Below are positions 1 through 7,499 of a DNA stretch of 64,000 nt, one piece after another. The notes beneath the pieces were generated by a model, which was not told the DNA's origin, ran no database searches, and was given only the letters and a program-made list of their open reading frames with translations. Location of the stretch: the NCBI GenBank assembly GCA_965199285.1, contig OZ240687.1, positions 1,860,001 to 1,924,000 of the forward strand, written 5' to 3'. Position numbers and translations under genes: made by a program. This DNA is from CBDDGJ01 sp965199285 (lineage in GTDB: Bacteria > Pseudomonadota > Alphaproteobacteria > RS24). Position 1 is the stretch's first letter. Each line of letters begins with the position of its first letter.

Positions 1-536
1 TTGAGATTGAGCTGTTAAGCGCGACAGAAGATGATGGGTTAAACCGTTTTGGTGCGGTTGGTGGCGGCGGCCGTTATAATGACCTTATCAAACGGTTTAA
101 AGGGGTTGAAGTGCCAGCAACCGGTATTTCTATCGGGATAAGCCGTCTGGCGGCGGCGCTTACGCATTTGGGGGTGGTGCAAACCGCGCCCGCGCCATTG
201 GTTGTCGCGCTTATCATGGAGCGAGACTATATTGCCGATACGGCGCGGCTGGTCCAGGAATTGCGGCGCGCTGGCATTCGCGCCGAGTTTTATAGTGGCG
301 ATAGCAGCATGAAAGCACAATTACGCTATGCGGATGCGCGGCACGCCCGCCTTGCTTTGATTGAAGGTGAAGATGAGCGGGCGCAAGGGATGATTACAAT
401 TAAGGATTTAGCACTAGGGCGCGAGAAATCCTCTGAAATTACCGATAATGCGACATGGCGCGCTAGCGAGCATGCACAAATAAATGTTCCGCGTGCTGAT
501 ATTTCACAAAAAATAAAAGAAATTCTAGAAATATAG
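1..536 (+). CDS. hisS: Histidyl-tRNA synthetase, C-terminal part (cut by window start)
   Basis: This is the 3' part of the gene that charges tRNA-His with histidine. The open frame enters from the left edge (first full codon at base 3) and stops at 536. It begins inside the class II synthetase core with the motif 3-like stretch GAVGGGGRYNDL, followed by GISIGISRLAAAL. An anticodon-binding domain follows: a beta strand APLVVALIM, then a stretch about Rossmann-like helices and EFYSGDSSMKAQLRYADARH. Roughly 178 residues are visible. It ends 4 bases before a cluster of palindromes and a separate promoter, so the following hisZ-hisG pair need not depend on its transcript. Identity is clear from motif order, and the histidine context agrees. 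Confidence 0.93.
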   Translation, partial: EIELLSATEDDGLNRFGAVGGGGRYNDLIKRFKGVEVPATGISIGISRLAAALTHLGVVQTAPAPLVVALIMERDYIADTARLVQELRRAGIRAEFYSGDSSMKAQLRYADARHARLALIEGEDERAQGMITIKDLALGREKSSEITDNATWRASEHAQINVPRADISQKIKEILEI

Positions 537-540
537 ATAT

Positions 541-625
541 TTCATATAAAATGAGGTTGGGTTTTGATGGGTAATAACCTTATTTCTGCTAATAATTCAT
601 AAAATATGAATTCATAATAAATGAA
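541..625. promoter_or_regulatory. Three TTCAT-N5-ATGAR palindromes (candidate operators of hisZ-hisG)
   Basis: Three copies of the same dyad lie between hisS and the hisZ promoter: TTCAT-ATAAA-ATGAG at 541-555, TTCAT-AAAAT-ATGAA at 596-610 and TTCAT-AATAA-ATGAA at 611-625. The last two abut, with centres 15 bp apart. A further TTCAT half-site at 650-654 sits inside the promoter spacer. Repeated 5-bp half-sites with a constant 5-bp spacer are what a small dimeric HTH repressor would need. The gene downstream encodes such a domain. The DNA pattern is seen; binding is inferred. The region is AT-rich, which raises the chance of accidental TTCAT matches. Confidence 0.55.
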
Positions 626-643
626 TAATATTTATTTTTTATA

Positions 644-671
644 TTTACATTCATTTTTATTGTGATATACT
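644..671 (+). promoter_or_regulatory. Sigma-70-type promoter for hisZ-hisG
   Basis: TTTACA (644-649) and TATACT (666-671) are separated by 16 bp, close to the housekeeping consensus. Transcription from here would start near 678 and leave a leader of about 25 nt before the ATG at 704. That makes the upstream in-frame GTG at 662 impossible as a start, because it lies before the -10 box. A TTCAT half-site falls in the spacer. Confidence 0.6.
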
Positions 672-703
672 ATGCTCAAACAGTGAAATATGAGTTTGCA
701 GCC

Positions 704-2044
704 ATGATTTTACAAACCGAAGCAGATATTATTGATGCCTTAGGCGGAACCAATCAGCTTGCCATGCAGTTGAATGTCGGTGCGTCTGCGGTTTCAAATT
801 GGCGCAAAAATGGGTTTCCGCAAAGCAAATATTTGCAGCTCATAAATCTATGTCATCGGCGCGGGCTGGCGTTTCAGCCGCGCTTATTTGGGCAAACCGA
901 TTTGGGGGCTTATGCTGATATGGATGAAAATCAGCCTGCCGCCCGCCATTATAATCAATTCATTAAGCAAGGGCAGTATGTGCAGCAGCTTGCGGCAAAA
1001 GGCTTTGAAGCCTTGTCTTTGCCGATTTTGCAACCGGCGGATCCATTTATCAGCCTGATGGGGCAGGAAATGCGGCAGCGCCTTTATACATTTATCGCAC
1101 CAGATGGGGAGGAATTATGCTTGCGGCCAGATTTAACCATCCCCACCGCCTTACATTATGCGCAAGCTGGTCATCAAGGCGATAAAGCCTATTGCTATGA
1201 GGGGTTGGCGTTTCGCTATCAGCCGCGCGGCGCGGGCAAGCCAGAAGAGTTTACCCAGCTTGGGATTGAGATAATTGGTAGCGGCGCCGATATTGCCGCC
1301 GTGCTACGCCCGATAAAGGATATGCTCGCGATAATGGGGGTGACGGATTATCAGATTGTGATGAATGATATTCAGCTTTTTGCTTCTCTGTTGCGGGTGT
1401 TGAAAATGCCGCCCCATGCCCGCGATATTTTATTTCAAGCCTATCTTAACGGTCTTGATATGGATGACCAGCTTGACCGCCTGTGTAAAGCGGATGAGGA
1501 TATAAATACCGCGCCCCGTGAAGCCGATATTGCCAAATTATCTACCTATGGCTCGGAAGAGATGATTTTTGGCCGCTCACGCGCCGATATAATGGCGCGC
1601 CTTCTCACCAAAACAGAGCAGAGACGCCAAACCCTCTCGCCGCAAATTGCCGAGATTATTCGTTTCTATTTATCCTTTATCGATGTTCCGGTGGCACAGC
1701 TGGAATCGGCATTTTTAGGCGAGCTGCGCTTTTTACCAGATATTGTGCTGGCAGAATTGCGGCAAAAAATCCACCTCATCGCCAATCATGCCGATATTTT
1801 CAACCCATCTGTCGGGCGCAAAATGGCATATTATACCGATTTGGCGTTTGAAATTCATAGCCCTGCTTTACCGGCTGCGCAATCATTGGCGGCAGGCGGC
1901 GCGTATCATAATCTGTTAACGATTATTGGCGCGAAGGATAAAACCCAAGCTATGGGCGCGGCGATTAATGTCGAACGTGCACTTTTAGCGGCGCAAGTTG
2001 AAAAGGTGGCAGAAGAGGCGGCGGAAGGGGCAAATAATGAGTGA
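704..2044 (+). CDS. hisZ: ATP phosphoribosyltransferase regulatory subunit HisZ with N-terminal HTH domain
   Basis: The product (446 aa from ATG 704) has two parts. Residues about 3-60 form a Cro/YdaS-like helix-turn-helix: DIIDALGGTNQLAMQL, then VGASAVSNWRKNGFP, then KYLQLINLCHRRGLAF. Residues about 72-446 are HisZ, a HisRS-like paralogue without tRNA-charging activity that activates short-form HisG in the first step of histidine synthesis. This is shown by the class II core with CYEGLAFRYQPRG and EEFTQLGIEIIG. The frame is continuous between the two parts. The 3' end overlaps hisG by 8 nt, so translation is coupled. ATG 704 is preferred over GTG 662 because of the promoter at 644-671. The DNA-binding domain on HisZ is unusual and suggests histidine-pathway autoregulation (inference). 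Confidence 0.88.
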   Translation: MILQTEADIIDALGGTNQLAMQLNVGASAVSNWRKNGFPQSKYLQLINLCHRRGLAFQPRLFGQTDLGAYADMDENQPAARHYNQFIKQGQYVQQLAAKGFEALSLPILQPADPFISLMGQEMRQRLYTFIAPDGEELCLRPDLTIPTALHYAQAGHQGDKAYCYEGLAFRYQPRGAGKPEEFTQLGIEIIGSGADIAAVLRPIKDMLAIMGVTDYQIVMNDIQLFASLLRVLKMPPHARDILFQAYLNGLDMDDQLDRLCKADEDINTAPREADIAKLSTYGSEEMIFGRSRADIMARLLTKTEQRRQTLSPQIAEIIRFYLSFIDVPVAQLESAFLGELRFLPDIVLAELRQKIHLIANHADIFNPSVGRKMAYYTDLAFEIHSPALPAAQSLAAGGAYHNLLTIIGAKDKTQAMGAAINVERALLAAQVEKVAEEAAEGANNE

Positions 2045-2939
2045 AAAATTTATTCTCGCCATTCCTTCCAAAGGGCGGTTGCAGGAAAAATCAGCACGCA
2101 TATTTGCCGATATGGGCTTGCCCCTCTTGCGTGACAATCAGCGCGGTTATAAGGGACGGATAGACAGTCTCAAATCTCTTGATCTGGTTTATTTATCCGC
2201 CAGTGAGATTGCGCTGGCTTTGCGCGATGGCAGCATTCATGCCGGTATTACAGGGGAAGATTTAATTCGCGAATCCATTCATGCGGCGGAAGATAAAATC
2301 ATTTTTGTCGAAAAGCTGGGCTTTGGGCAGGCTGATGTTGTGGTGGCGGTACCAGATGCGTGGATTGATGTCACCCATATGCAGGATTTGGTAGATGTCG
2401 CGGCGCAATTTCGTAGCACGCAAAGCCAGAAGCGTTTGCGGGTCGCCACAAAATTTATCAATCTGTGCCGCGATTATTTTATTCGCCACGGGCTTACAGA
2501 TTTCAAAATTATCGAGAGTTTTGGCGCGACTGAAGGCGCGCCTACTGCTGGCGCGGCCGATGTGATTGTTGACATTACCTCTACGGGCGCAACCCTGCGG
2601 GCGAATGATTTACGCATTCTTGAAGATGGAGTTATATTGCAAAGCCAAGCCAATCTAATGTTGTCGCGCCGCGCCGTTTGGGATGGCACGACCCGCACAG
2701 TGGCGCAAGACATTATCATGCGGCTGGAGGCTTATTTACAAGCGCAAAATATGATACTGCTTACCGCCACGCCGCCAGAAAATGCCGCTCAACCCTACCG
2801 ATTGCCGCCGCAAGCGCGCCAATTTGAAGATGAGCTGCTCTTGCCTGTTGATAGCTCGCTTAGCCAATTACGGCGACAAGGCTGGCAATTTTCATCCGCC
2901 CTTTTCGAACAAATTAATCGGCAATTAGGTGGTGATTAA
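2037..2939 (+). CDS. hisG: ATP phosphoribosyltransferase catalytic subunit
   Basis: It catalyses ATP + PRPP to phosphoribosyl-ATP, the committed step of histidine synthesis. Visible motifs are AIPSKGRLQEKS near the N-terminus, AGITGEDLIRE, ATKFINLCRDYF, and the PRPP-binding loop ADVIVDITSTGATLRAND. The product is 300 aa, longer than the roughly 210-230 residues usual for HisZ-dependent short HisG. The extra C-terminal 70-80 residues do not read clearly as the ACT-like regulatory domain of long HisG. The start is the ATG at 2037, inside the end of hisZ (8-nt overlap), which gives the normal SEKFILAIPSKGR terminus. Confidence 0.95.
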   Translation: MSEKFILAIPSKGRLQEKSARIFADMGLPLLRDNQRGYKGRIDSLKSLDLVYLSASEIALALRDGSIHAGITGEDLIRESIHAAEDKIIFVEKLGFGQADVVVAVPDAWIDVTHMQDLVDVAAQFRSTQSQKRLRVATKFINLCRDYFIRHGLTDFKIIESFGATEGAPTAGAADVIVDITSTGATLRANDLRILEDGVILQSQANLMLSRRAVWDGTTRTVAQDIIMRLEAYLQAQNMILLTATPPENAAQPYRLPPQARQFEDELLLPVDSSLSQLRRQGWQFSSALFEQINRQLGGD

Positions 2940-2944
2940 AAGGT

Positions 2945-2959
2945 GCTATAGAGTATAGC
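2945..2959. terminator. Small hairpin between convergent hisG and yacG
   Basis: GCTATA-GAG-TATAGC forms a 6-bp stem in the 19-nt gap between the converging ends of hisG and yacG. There is no T-run, so it is only a weak candidate for a bidirectional stop signal. Confidence 0.25.
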
Positions 2960-3174
2960 TAATTAAGCTGTGAAGGATCGAGACGAAAACCATCCGCATC
3001 TTCATTATTTTCCATCGCCGCGTCCATATCCCATTCATCTGGCGGCTCATAGGCGGGAACCGTATATTGCTCGCCCAACCAACGATGCAAATCAATATCG
3101 GCACAGCGGGAAGAGCAAAACGGGCTATATTTTTTTGTTATGTCTTGCTTTTTACAAATCGGACATTTTGCCAT
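2959..3174 (-). CDS. yacG: YacG family zinc-finger protein (DNA gyrase inhibitor family)
   Basis: A 71-aa protein with the YacG zinc-binding pattern: CPICKK near residue 4, then SPFCSSRCADIDLHRWL, giving four cysteines, then the family's typical WL and an acidic tail. In E. coli YacG binds GyrB and inhibits gyrase. It starts 4 nt after the RNase E/G gene ends, so the two are almost certainly co-transcribed, as in many alphaproteobacteria. Confidence 0.92.
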   Translation of the reverse strand: MAKCPICKKQDITKKYSPFCSSRCADIDLHRWLGEQYTVPAYEPPDEWDMDAAMENNEDADGFRLDPSQLN

Positions 3175-3178
3175 TTTC

Positions 3179-4411
3179 CTAGCTTTCCGATTTTATCAGC
3201 GCCAATGATTGGGTAAGGTTTAACCGCCCGCGACGGGTCATTTCTATCACCCCGAAATCAGACATGTCGCCAATCCGCACCGGCGTGCGGTCTTGCGCGA
3301 ACCCCGCTTTCAAACGGTCGCAAACCTGTTTATTGTCATCATCCTTATTCATATCGATAAAATCAATCGCAATCAGCCCGCCAAGATTGCGGCGCTGGAT
3401 TTGCTGGGCAATTTCTTGCGCGGCCTGCAAATTAATCTCCAAAGCTGTTATGTCTGCTTGCTGCGCGTTTACATCGATTGTCGTCATCGCCTCGGTTGTT
3501 TCAATAATTAGATTTGCGCCCGAAGAAAGCGGCACGCTGCGCGCCAGCAATATGTCAATTTGCGCGTTCACATCATAACGGTCGAATAATATTTCGCCTT
3601 CCTCGCTTTGCGTCAAAATATCGAGCGCTGCAGGCAGGCTTTGTTTGCAATAGGCTTGGGTGCGGCGGAATAGCGCATCGCCTTCAATGATAATCGCTTT
3701 TGTATCACCGCGCAGCTGGTCACGTAAAAAGGCAGCAATCGGGTCTGCATCCTTATGCAATAAAAGCGGCGCGGCGCTTTCTTGCGCGCGGTCTAATAAA
3801 TTTTCCCACGCGGTCGCAATATTATGCATATCGGTTTTTATATCCGCTTCATCCATGTCAGCAGCGGCGGTGCGGACAATCCACCCCGCCTGCCCATCCA
3901 TCCCCTCAACAGTTAAGCCTTGAGTTTCCTCGTCACCCGCAATCACTTGTTCGATTGTATTGCGTAAGCGTGCCCGTTCGGTTTCATCCTCAATCGCGCG
4001 GGACATAAACACACCTTCCTGGCAGGGTGAGATGACCATCGCCCTGCCGGGTAAGCAAATATTGGTGGTTAATTGCGCACCTTTTTCGCCAATAGGCGGA
4101 CGGGTGATTTGTACCAGAATCTCATCGCCTGCCTCGAGGCAGTCTTCAATCGGCGCATCGCGGACAATATCAGCAGATAGGTAACGCGCCTCGCGCGCCC
4201 CCAAAAAGCCAGATTTTTCAGTGCCAAGATTAACAAATGCCGCTTGCAGGCGCGGGATCACCCGCTCAACTTGGGCGAGGTAAATCCGCCCCTGCAGGCT
4301 TGTTGCATCATGGCGGCTTGAGGCCAATTCGATATAATGTGGCGCGCCATCTTGCACCACCACCAGCCAAATGACTTGGTCTCGCAAGCCAATAAATATT
4401 TCATGCGCCAT
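3179..4411 (-). CDS. rng: Ribonuclease E/G family protein, short form
   Basis: A single-strand endoribonuclease for rRNA and mRNA processing. The N-terminus carries the S1-type RNA-binding fold (IYLAQVERVIPRLQAAFVNL, FLGAREARYL). The catalytic domain retains both metal-binding aspartates, in MTTIDVNAQ and IAIDFIDMNKDD. The product is 410 aa and stops just after FGVIEMTRRGRL, before the Zn-link cysteines (CPxC) and small domain of E. coli RNase E/G. The start at 4411 follows GGGGAGAGGAAA, a strong ribosome site, which rules out the longer frame. It overlaps maf by 11 nt. The missing Zn-link may affect tetramer formation. Confidence 0.9.
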   Translation of the reverse strand: MAHEIFIGLRDQVIWLVVVQDGAPHYIELASSRHDATSLQGRIYLAQVERVIPRLQAAFVNLGTEKSGFLGAREARYLSADIVRDAPIEDCLEAGDEILVQITRPPIGEKGAQLTTNICLPGRAMVISPCQEGVFMSRAIEDETERARLRNTIEQVIAGDEETQGLTVEGMDGQAGWIVRTAAADMDEADIKTDMHNIATAWENLLDRAQESAAPLLLHKDADPIAAFLRDQLRGDTKAIIIEGDALFRRTQAYCKQSLPAALDILTQSEEGEILFDRYDVNAQIDILLARSVPLSSGANLIIETTEAMTTIDVNAQQADITALEINLQAAQEIAQQIQRRNLGGLIAIDFIDMNKDDDNKQVCDRLKAGFAQDRTPVRIGDMSDFGVIEMTRRGRLNLTQSLALIKSES

Positions 4412-5036
4412 GATGTTTCCTCTCCCCAATTAAATCAAGATCAGCCAATCCAAGTCCATTAAGCAATTGTGCTGTTTCATATAAAGGCAGCCCGACAATA
4501 TTACTATATGAGCCTTGAATGCGGCGCATAAAAATCGCCGCCAATCCCTGTATAGCATATCCGCCAGCTTTGCCGATACCCTCTTTACTCTCAATATAGC
4601 GTTTAATTTCGGGGGTGCTTAAGCGTTTCATCGCCAGCCGCGTTTCCACCAATCGCTCGTGATAGATACCTGCCCCATCAGATAAACAAATCGCGGTATA
4701 AACCCGATGATTGCGGCCTGATAATTGGTAAAGACAATCGCCAACCATGTCATCATTTGCCGCTTTGGGCAAAATCTTGCGCCCCATACAAACCACTGTA
4801 TCGGCGGTTAACACTGGTAAGGCAGCTTTAATCGCTTGATTTTTTTCGCGCGCCATTCTTTTCGCATAGTGTTTGGGCGTTTCGCGCGGCAATGGCGTTT
4901 CATCAATATGGGCAGCGATAATTTGTTGCGGAAAAACGCCTATTTGCGCCAATAAGTCGCGCCGTCTCGGGCTGTCTGACCCCAAGCAGAAAGAGCTATT
5001 TATAGCGATAGGTAATGCGCCCTTTGGTAAGGTCAT
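4401..5036 (-). CDS. maf: Maf family nucleotide pyrophosphatase
   Basis: Maf proteins hydrolyse non-canonical or methylated nucleoside triphosphates. The N-terminal LGSDSPRRRDLLAQIG is the family signature, followed by ADTVVCMGRKILPKA with the catalytic aspartate, and GKAGGYAIQGLAAIF. About 211 aa if it begins at ATG 5036. That start overlaps the 3' end of infA by 41 nt. A shorter start is possible, but no good one is visible before the LGSDSPRR motif. It lies in the infA-maf-RNase-yacG string. Confidence 0.88.
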   Translation of the reverse strand: MTLPKGALPIAINSSFCLGSDSPRRRDLLAQIGVFPQQIIAAHIDETPLPRETPKHYAKRMAREKNQAIKAALPVLTADTVVCMGRKILPKAANDDMVGDCLYQLSGRNHRVYTAICLSDGAGIYHERLVETRLAMKRLSTPEIKRYIESKEGIGKAGGYAIQGLAAIFMRRIQGSYSNIVGLPLYETAQLLNGLGLADLDLIGERKHHGA

Positions 5037-5214
5037 AAGGGGTCATCTCCACCAAAACCTTGTCGCCTGCCAAAACGCGGATTCGGTTTTTACGCATTTT
5101 GCCCGCCGTATGCGCGATAATTTCATGGTCATTTTCCAACCGCACCCGAAATGTCGCATTGGGCAGCAATTCAATAACGGTTGCTTCAAACTCTAATAGC
5201 TCTTCTTTTGCCAT
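4996..5214 (-). CDS. infA: Translation initiation factor IF-1
   Basis: A 72-aa OB-fold factor that occupies the A site of the 30S subunit during initiation. MAKEELLEFEATVIELLP, then FRVRLENDHEIIAHTAGKMR and VEMTPYDLTKGRITYRYK match the family over its whole length. It heads infA-maf-RNase-yacG on the minus strand, 64 nt downstream of the UPF0262 gene. Confidence 0.97.
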   Translation of the reverse strand: MAKEELLEFEATVIELLPNATFRVRLENDHEIIAHTAGKMRKNRIRVLAGDKVLVEMTPYDLTKGRITYRYK

Positions 5215-5278
5215 ATATTCCCTTATCGGTATTAATTTTGCCGGAGAATGAACCTTTATCCATTAAAAATCAAGTGTT

Positions 5279-5749
5279 TTATGCCCGCATTTGCAAGACG
5301 CTTATCAGCGTGAATAAGCGCCGCGCCGTCTCTTTATGCATTTCGATTTGCTCTGAAAGTTGCTCTTGCAAAATCTCTGCCCCTTCATCATGCAGGGCGC
5401 GGCGTGACATATCAATGGTTTCGACCTGCTCTGGCGAGGCCTCACGAATGGCGCGATAATAGCTTTCGCAAATCATAAAATAATCTTTCAAAAGCCGCCG
5501 CATCCGCATCCATGGCAATGTGATAAGCGCCACATCCTGCCCCTCTTCGTTCATGATTTGGAACACAACGCCGCGTTCCGCACGTTTGAGGTGCAGCACA
5601 TAAGGGCCTTTTGTGCCATCTTTCAAGGCAAAGTGATTTTCTTGTAACAGGTCAAAAATGGCGACACGTTTTTCATGCTCAATATCTGGACTGCGATTTG
5701 CCAAGCCCTGATCATCCATCTGAATATCAATAAGCGAGGTTTGCGTCAT
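5279..5749 (-). CDS. UPF0262 family protein
   Basis: A 156-aa protein of the alphaproteobacterial UPF0262 family, of unknown function. Recognisable stretches are EHEKRVAIFDLLQENHF, GPYVLHLKRAERG, FQIMNEEGQDV and LPWMRMRRLLKDYFMICESY. No signal peptide or membrane segment is seen. Its ATG overlaps the hisD stop (4 nt), as is usual for this gene pair. Confidence 0.88.
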   Translation of the reverse strand: MTQTSLIDIQMDDQGLANRSPDIEHEKRVAIFDLLQENHFALKDGTKGPYVLHLKRAERGVVFQIMNEEGQDVALITLPWMRMRRLLKDYFMICESYYRAIREASPEQVETIDMSRRALHDEGAEILQEQLSEQIEMHKETARRLFTLISVLQMRA

Positions 5750-7044
5750 TTATTTAACCTTATCCGAATAGAGCGCGCATGCGCATCCAACCCTTCGGCA
5801 TCGGCAAGAATGGCGGCGGCCTCGCCAATTTCGGCAAGGCTGTCTGCGCTGCAGCCAATGAGCGAGCTTCGCTTCATAAAATCATATACGGAAAGACCAG
5901 AGGCATAACGTGCCGTGCGCGCTGTCGGCAGCACATGGTTTGCGCCTGCGACATAATCGCCCACCGCTTCGGGCGTGTGGCGGCCTAAAAATATCGCCCC
6001 CGCATTTTTGATGGCAGGCAGCATATCTTTTGGGGTTTCAACCGCCAGCAATAAATGCTCGGGCGCAAGCGGATTAATCAGCGTTGCTGCTTGTGAGAGC
6101 TCATCGACCAGCAAAATTGCGCCATAATCCTGCCAAGAGGCACGCGCAATCGCTTGGCGCGGTAGTGCTGCCATTTGTTTATCTATCGCGGTTTCAACCG
6201 ACGCTGCAAATTCCCGATCATCGCAAATCAAAATCGATTGCGCGGTTTTGTCATGCTCGGCTTGGCTGAGCAAATCGGAGGCAATCCAATCCGGATTATT
6301 ATGCCTATCAGCGACCACCAAAATCTCGGAAGGGCCAGCAATCATATCAATCCCCACTTGCCCATAGACTTGTTTTTTGGCAGTCGCAACATAGGCATTG
6401 CCTGGCCCCGTAATGACATCAACCGGCGCAATTGTTTCAGTGCCATAGGCAAGTGCGGCAATGGCTTGCGCGCCGCCAATCCGATAAATCTCGCGAATGC
6501 CCGCACGCTTGGCGGCTGCCAGCACCAACGGGTTCATCTCGCCAGATGGGGTTGGAACCACCATCACCAGCCGCCCGACACCTGCCACTTGTGCCGGAAT
6601 AGCGTTCATCAATACTGAAGAGGGATAGCTTGCCAATCCACCTGGTACATATATGCCCGCACTTTCGATTGCCGTCCATCTATGCCCAAGCTCAACGCCG
6701 GTAGCATCGGTAAATAAATCATCAGCCGGCTTTTGCCGTTGGTGATAAGCGGTGATGCGCTCAGCCGCCAAATCCAGCGCTGCCAGAACCTCAGCCGCGC
6801 AGTGGCTTTCAGCCGCCTCTATATCGGCAGGTGCAATCCGTAAATTTTCTGTGGTTAAGGATATATCATCAAATTGCGCGCTATACTCTATCAGCGCCTG
6901 ATTGCCTTTCGTTTTAACTGTTGTAATAATCTCTGCCACAACCGCATCAATATCTGCCGCTGCCTCGCGTTTACTGGTGGTTAGCGTCGCAAAGAGCTGG
7001 TCAAAACCAGCATCATTGATATGTGCAAAATATTTACAGCTCAT
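5746..7044 (-). CDS. hisD: Histidinol dehydrogenase
   Basis: It carries out the last two oxidations of histidine synthesis, histidinol to histidine, with NAD and Zn. Family marks include YVPGGLASYPSSVLMNAIPA, RIGGAQAIAALAYGTETI, DVITGPGNAYVATAKK, IDMIAGPSEILVVAD, AEHDKTAQSIL and GDYVAGANHVLPT, which hold the catalytic and zinc-ligand histidines. The 432-aa length is normal. It sits between the DUF2948 gene (17 nt) and the UPF0262 gene (overlap), away from hisZ-hisG and hisI. The histidine genes are thus scattered over three loci in this window. Confidence 0.97.
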   Translation of the reverse strand: MSCKYFAHINDAGFDQLFATLTTSKREAAADIDAVVAEIITTVKTKGNQALIEYSAQFDDISLTTENLRIAPADIEAAESHCAAEVLAALDLAAERITAYHQRQKPADDLFTDATGVELGHRWTAIESAGIYVPGGLASYPSSVLMNAIPAQVAGVGRLVMVVPTPSGEMNPLVLAAAKRAGIREIYRIGGAQAIAALAYGTETIAPVDVITGPGNAYVATAKKQVYGQVGIDMIAGPSEILVVADRHNNPDWIASDLLSQAEHDKTAQSILICDDREFAASVETAIDKQMAALPRQAIARASWQDYGAILLVDELSQAATLINPLAPEHLLLAVETPKDMLPAIKNAGAIFLGRHTPEAVGDYVAGANHVLPTARTARYASGLSVYDFMKRSSLIGCSADSLAEIGEAAAILADAEGLDAHARSIRIRLNK

Positions 7045-7061
7045 TTCATTTGCCCATTTAT

Positions 7062-7499
7062 CTAGTCTATATCCTTATGCTGTGGTTGTGCCACGGCTTT
7101 GCGGGGGGCTCCCACATCTTCCAATATCACATGAATGCCCTCGCATGTTAGCTCTATTTCACCAGCTTGTGCAAAAAGCAAGCGCAATTTATCATCCTGC
7201 ACTTGCAATGATAAAAGCGATAGGAAAGATTGCGGCTGCTGGAGCGGAATATCGCGCTGTCTCAATCCGGATATGATTTCCACCCGCAACGCGCTACGGA
7301 TGCGCCAGCCGCTTGGATTTTGGGCTTGTTTATTATCGCCCACCCGCTCCCACATATAACGATTAAGCATACAGATAAACCGATGCGCCTGCGGTTGATA
7401 GAGCATATCGGCGATTTGAACCACGCTATCTTGAATATGGGCGGAGAGCAAATCAATATCGGCTGCGCTTTGGGCGATGAGTTTAAGCGGTTTGGTCAT
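7062..7499 (-). CDS. DUF2948 family protein
   Basis: A 145-aa protein of a family found next to murA in alphaproteobacteria. MTKPLKLIAQSAADIDLLSAH, MLNRYMWERV, RIRSALRVE and GEIELTCEGIHVILEDVG are the conserved parts. No function is known. The start at 7499 overlaps the murA stop by 4 nt (ATGA). The upstream codons seen in the same frame lie inside murA and are not needed. Confidence 0.85.
   Translation of the reverse strand: MTKPLKLIAQSAADIDLLSAHIQDSVVQIADMLYQPQAHRFICMLNRYMWERVGDNKQAQNPSGWRIRSALRVEIISGLRQRDIPLQQPQSFLSLLSLQVQDDKLRLLFAQAGEIELTCEGIHVILEDVGAPRKAVAQPQHKDID

Noticed and set aside
662..703. GTG at 662 as the hisZ start (14 more residues)
   Set aside because: It lies upstream of the -10 box TATACT at 666-671, so a transcript from that promoter would not contain it, and no ribosome site precedes it.
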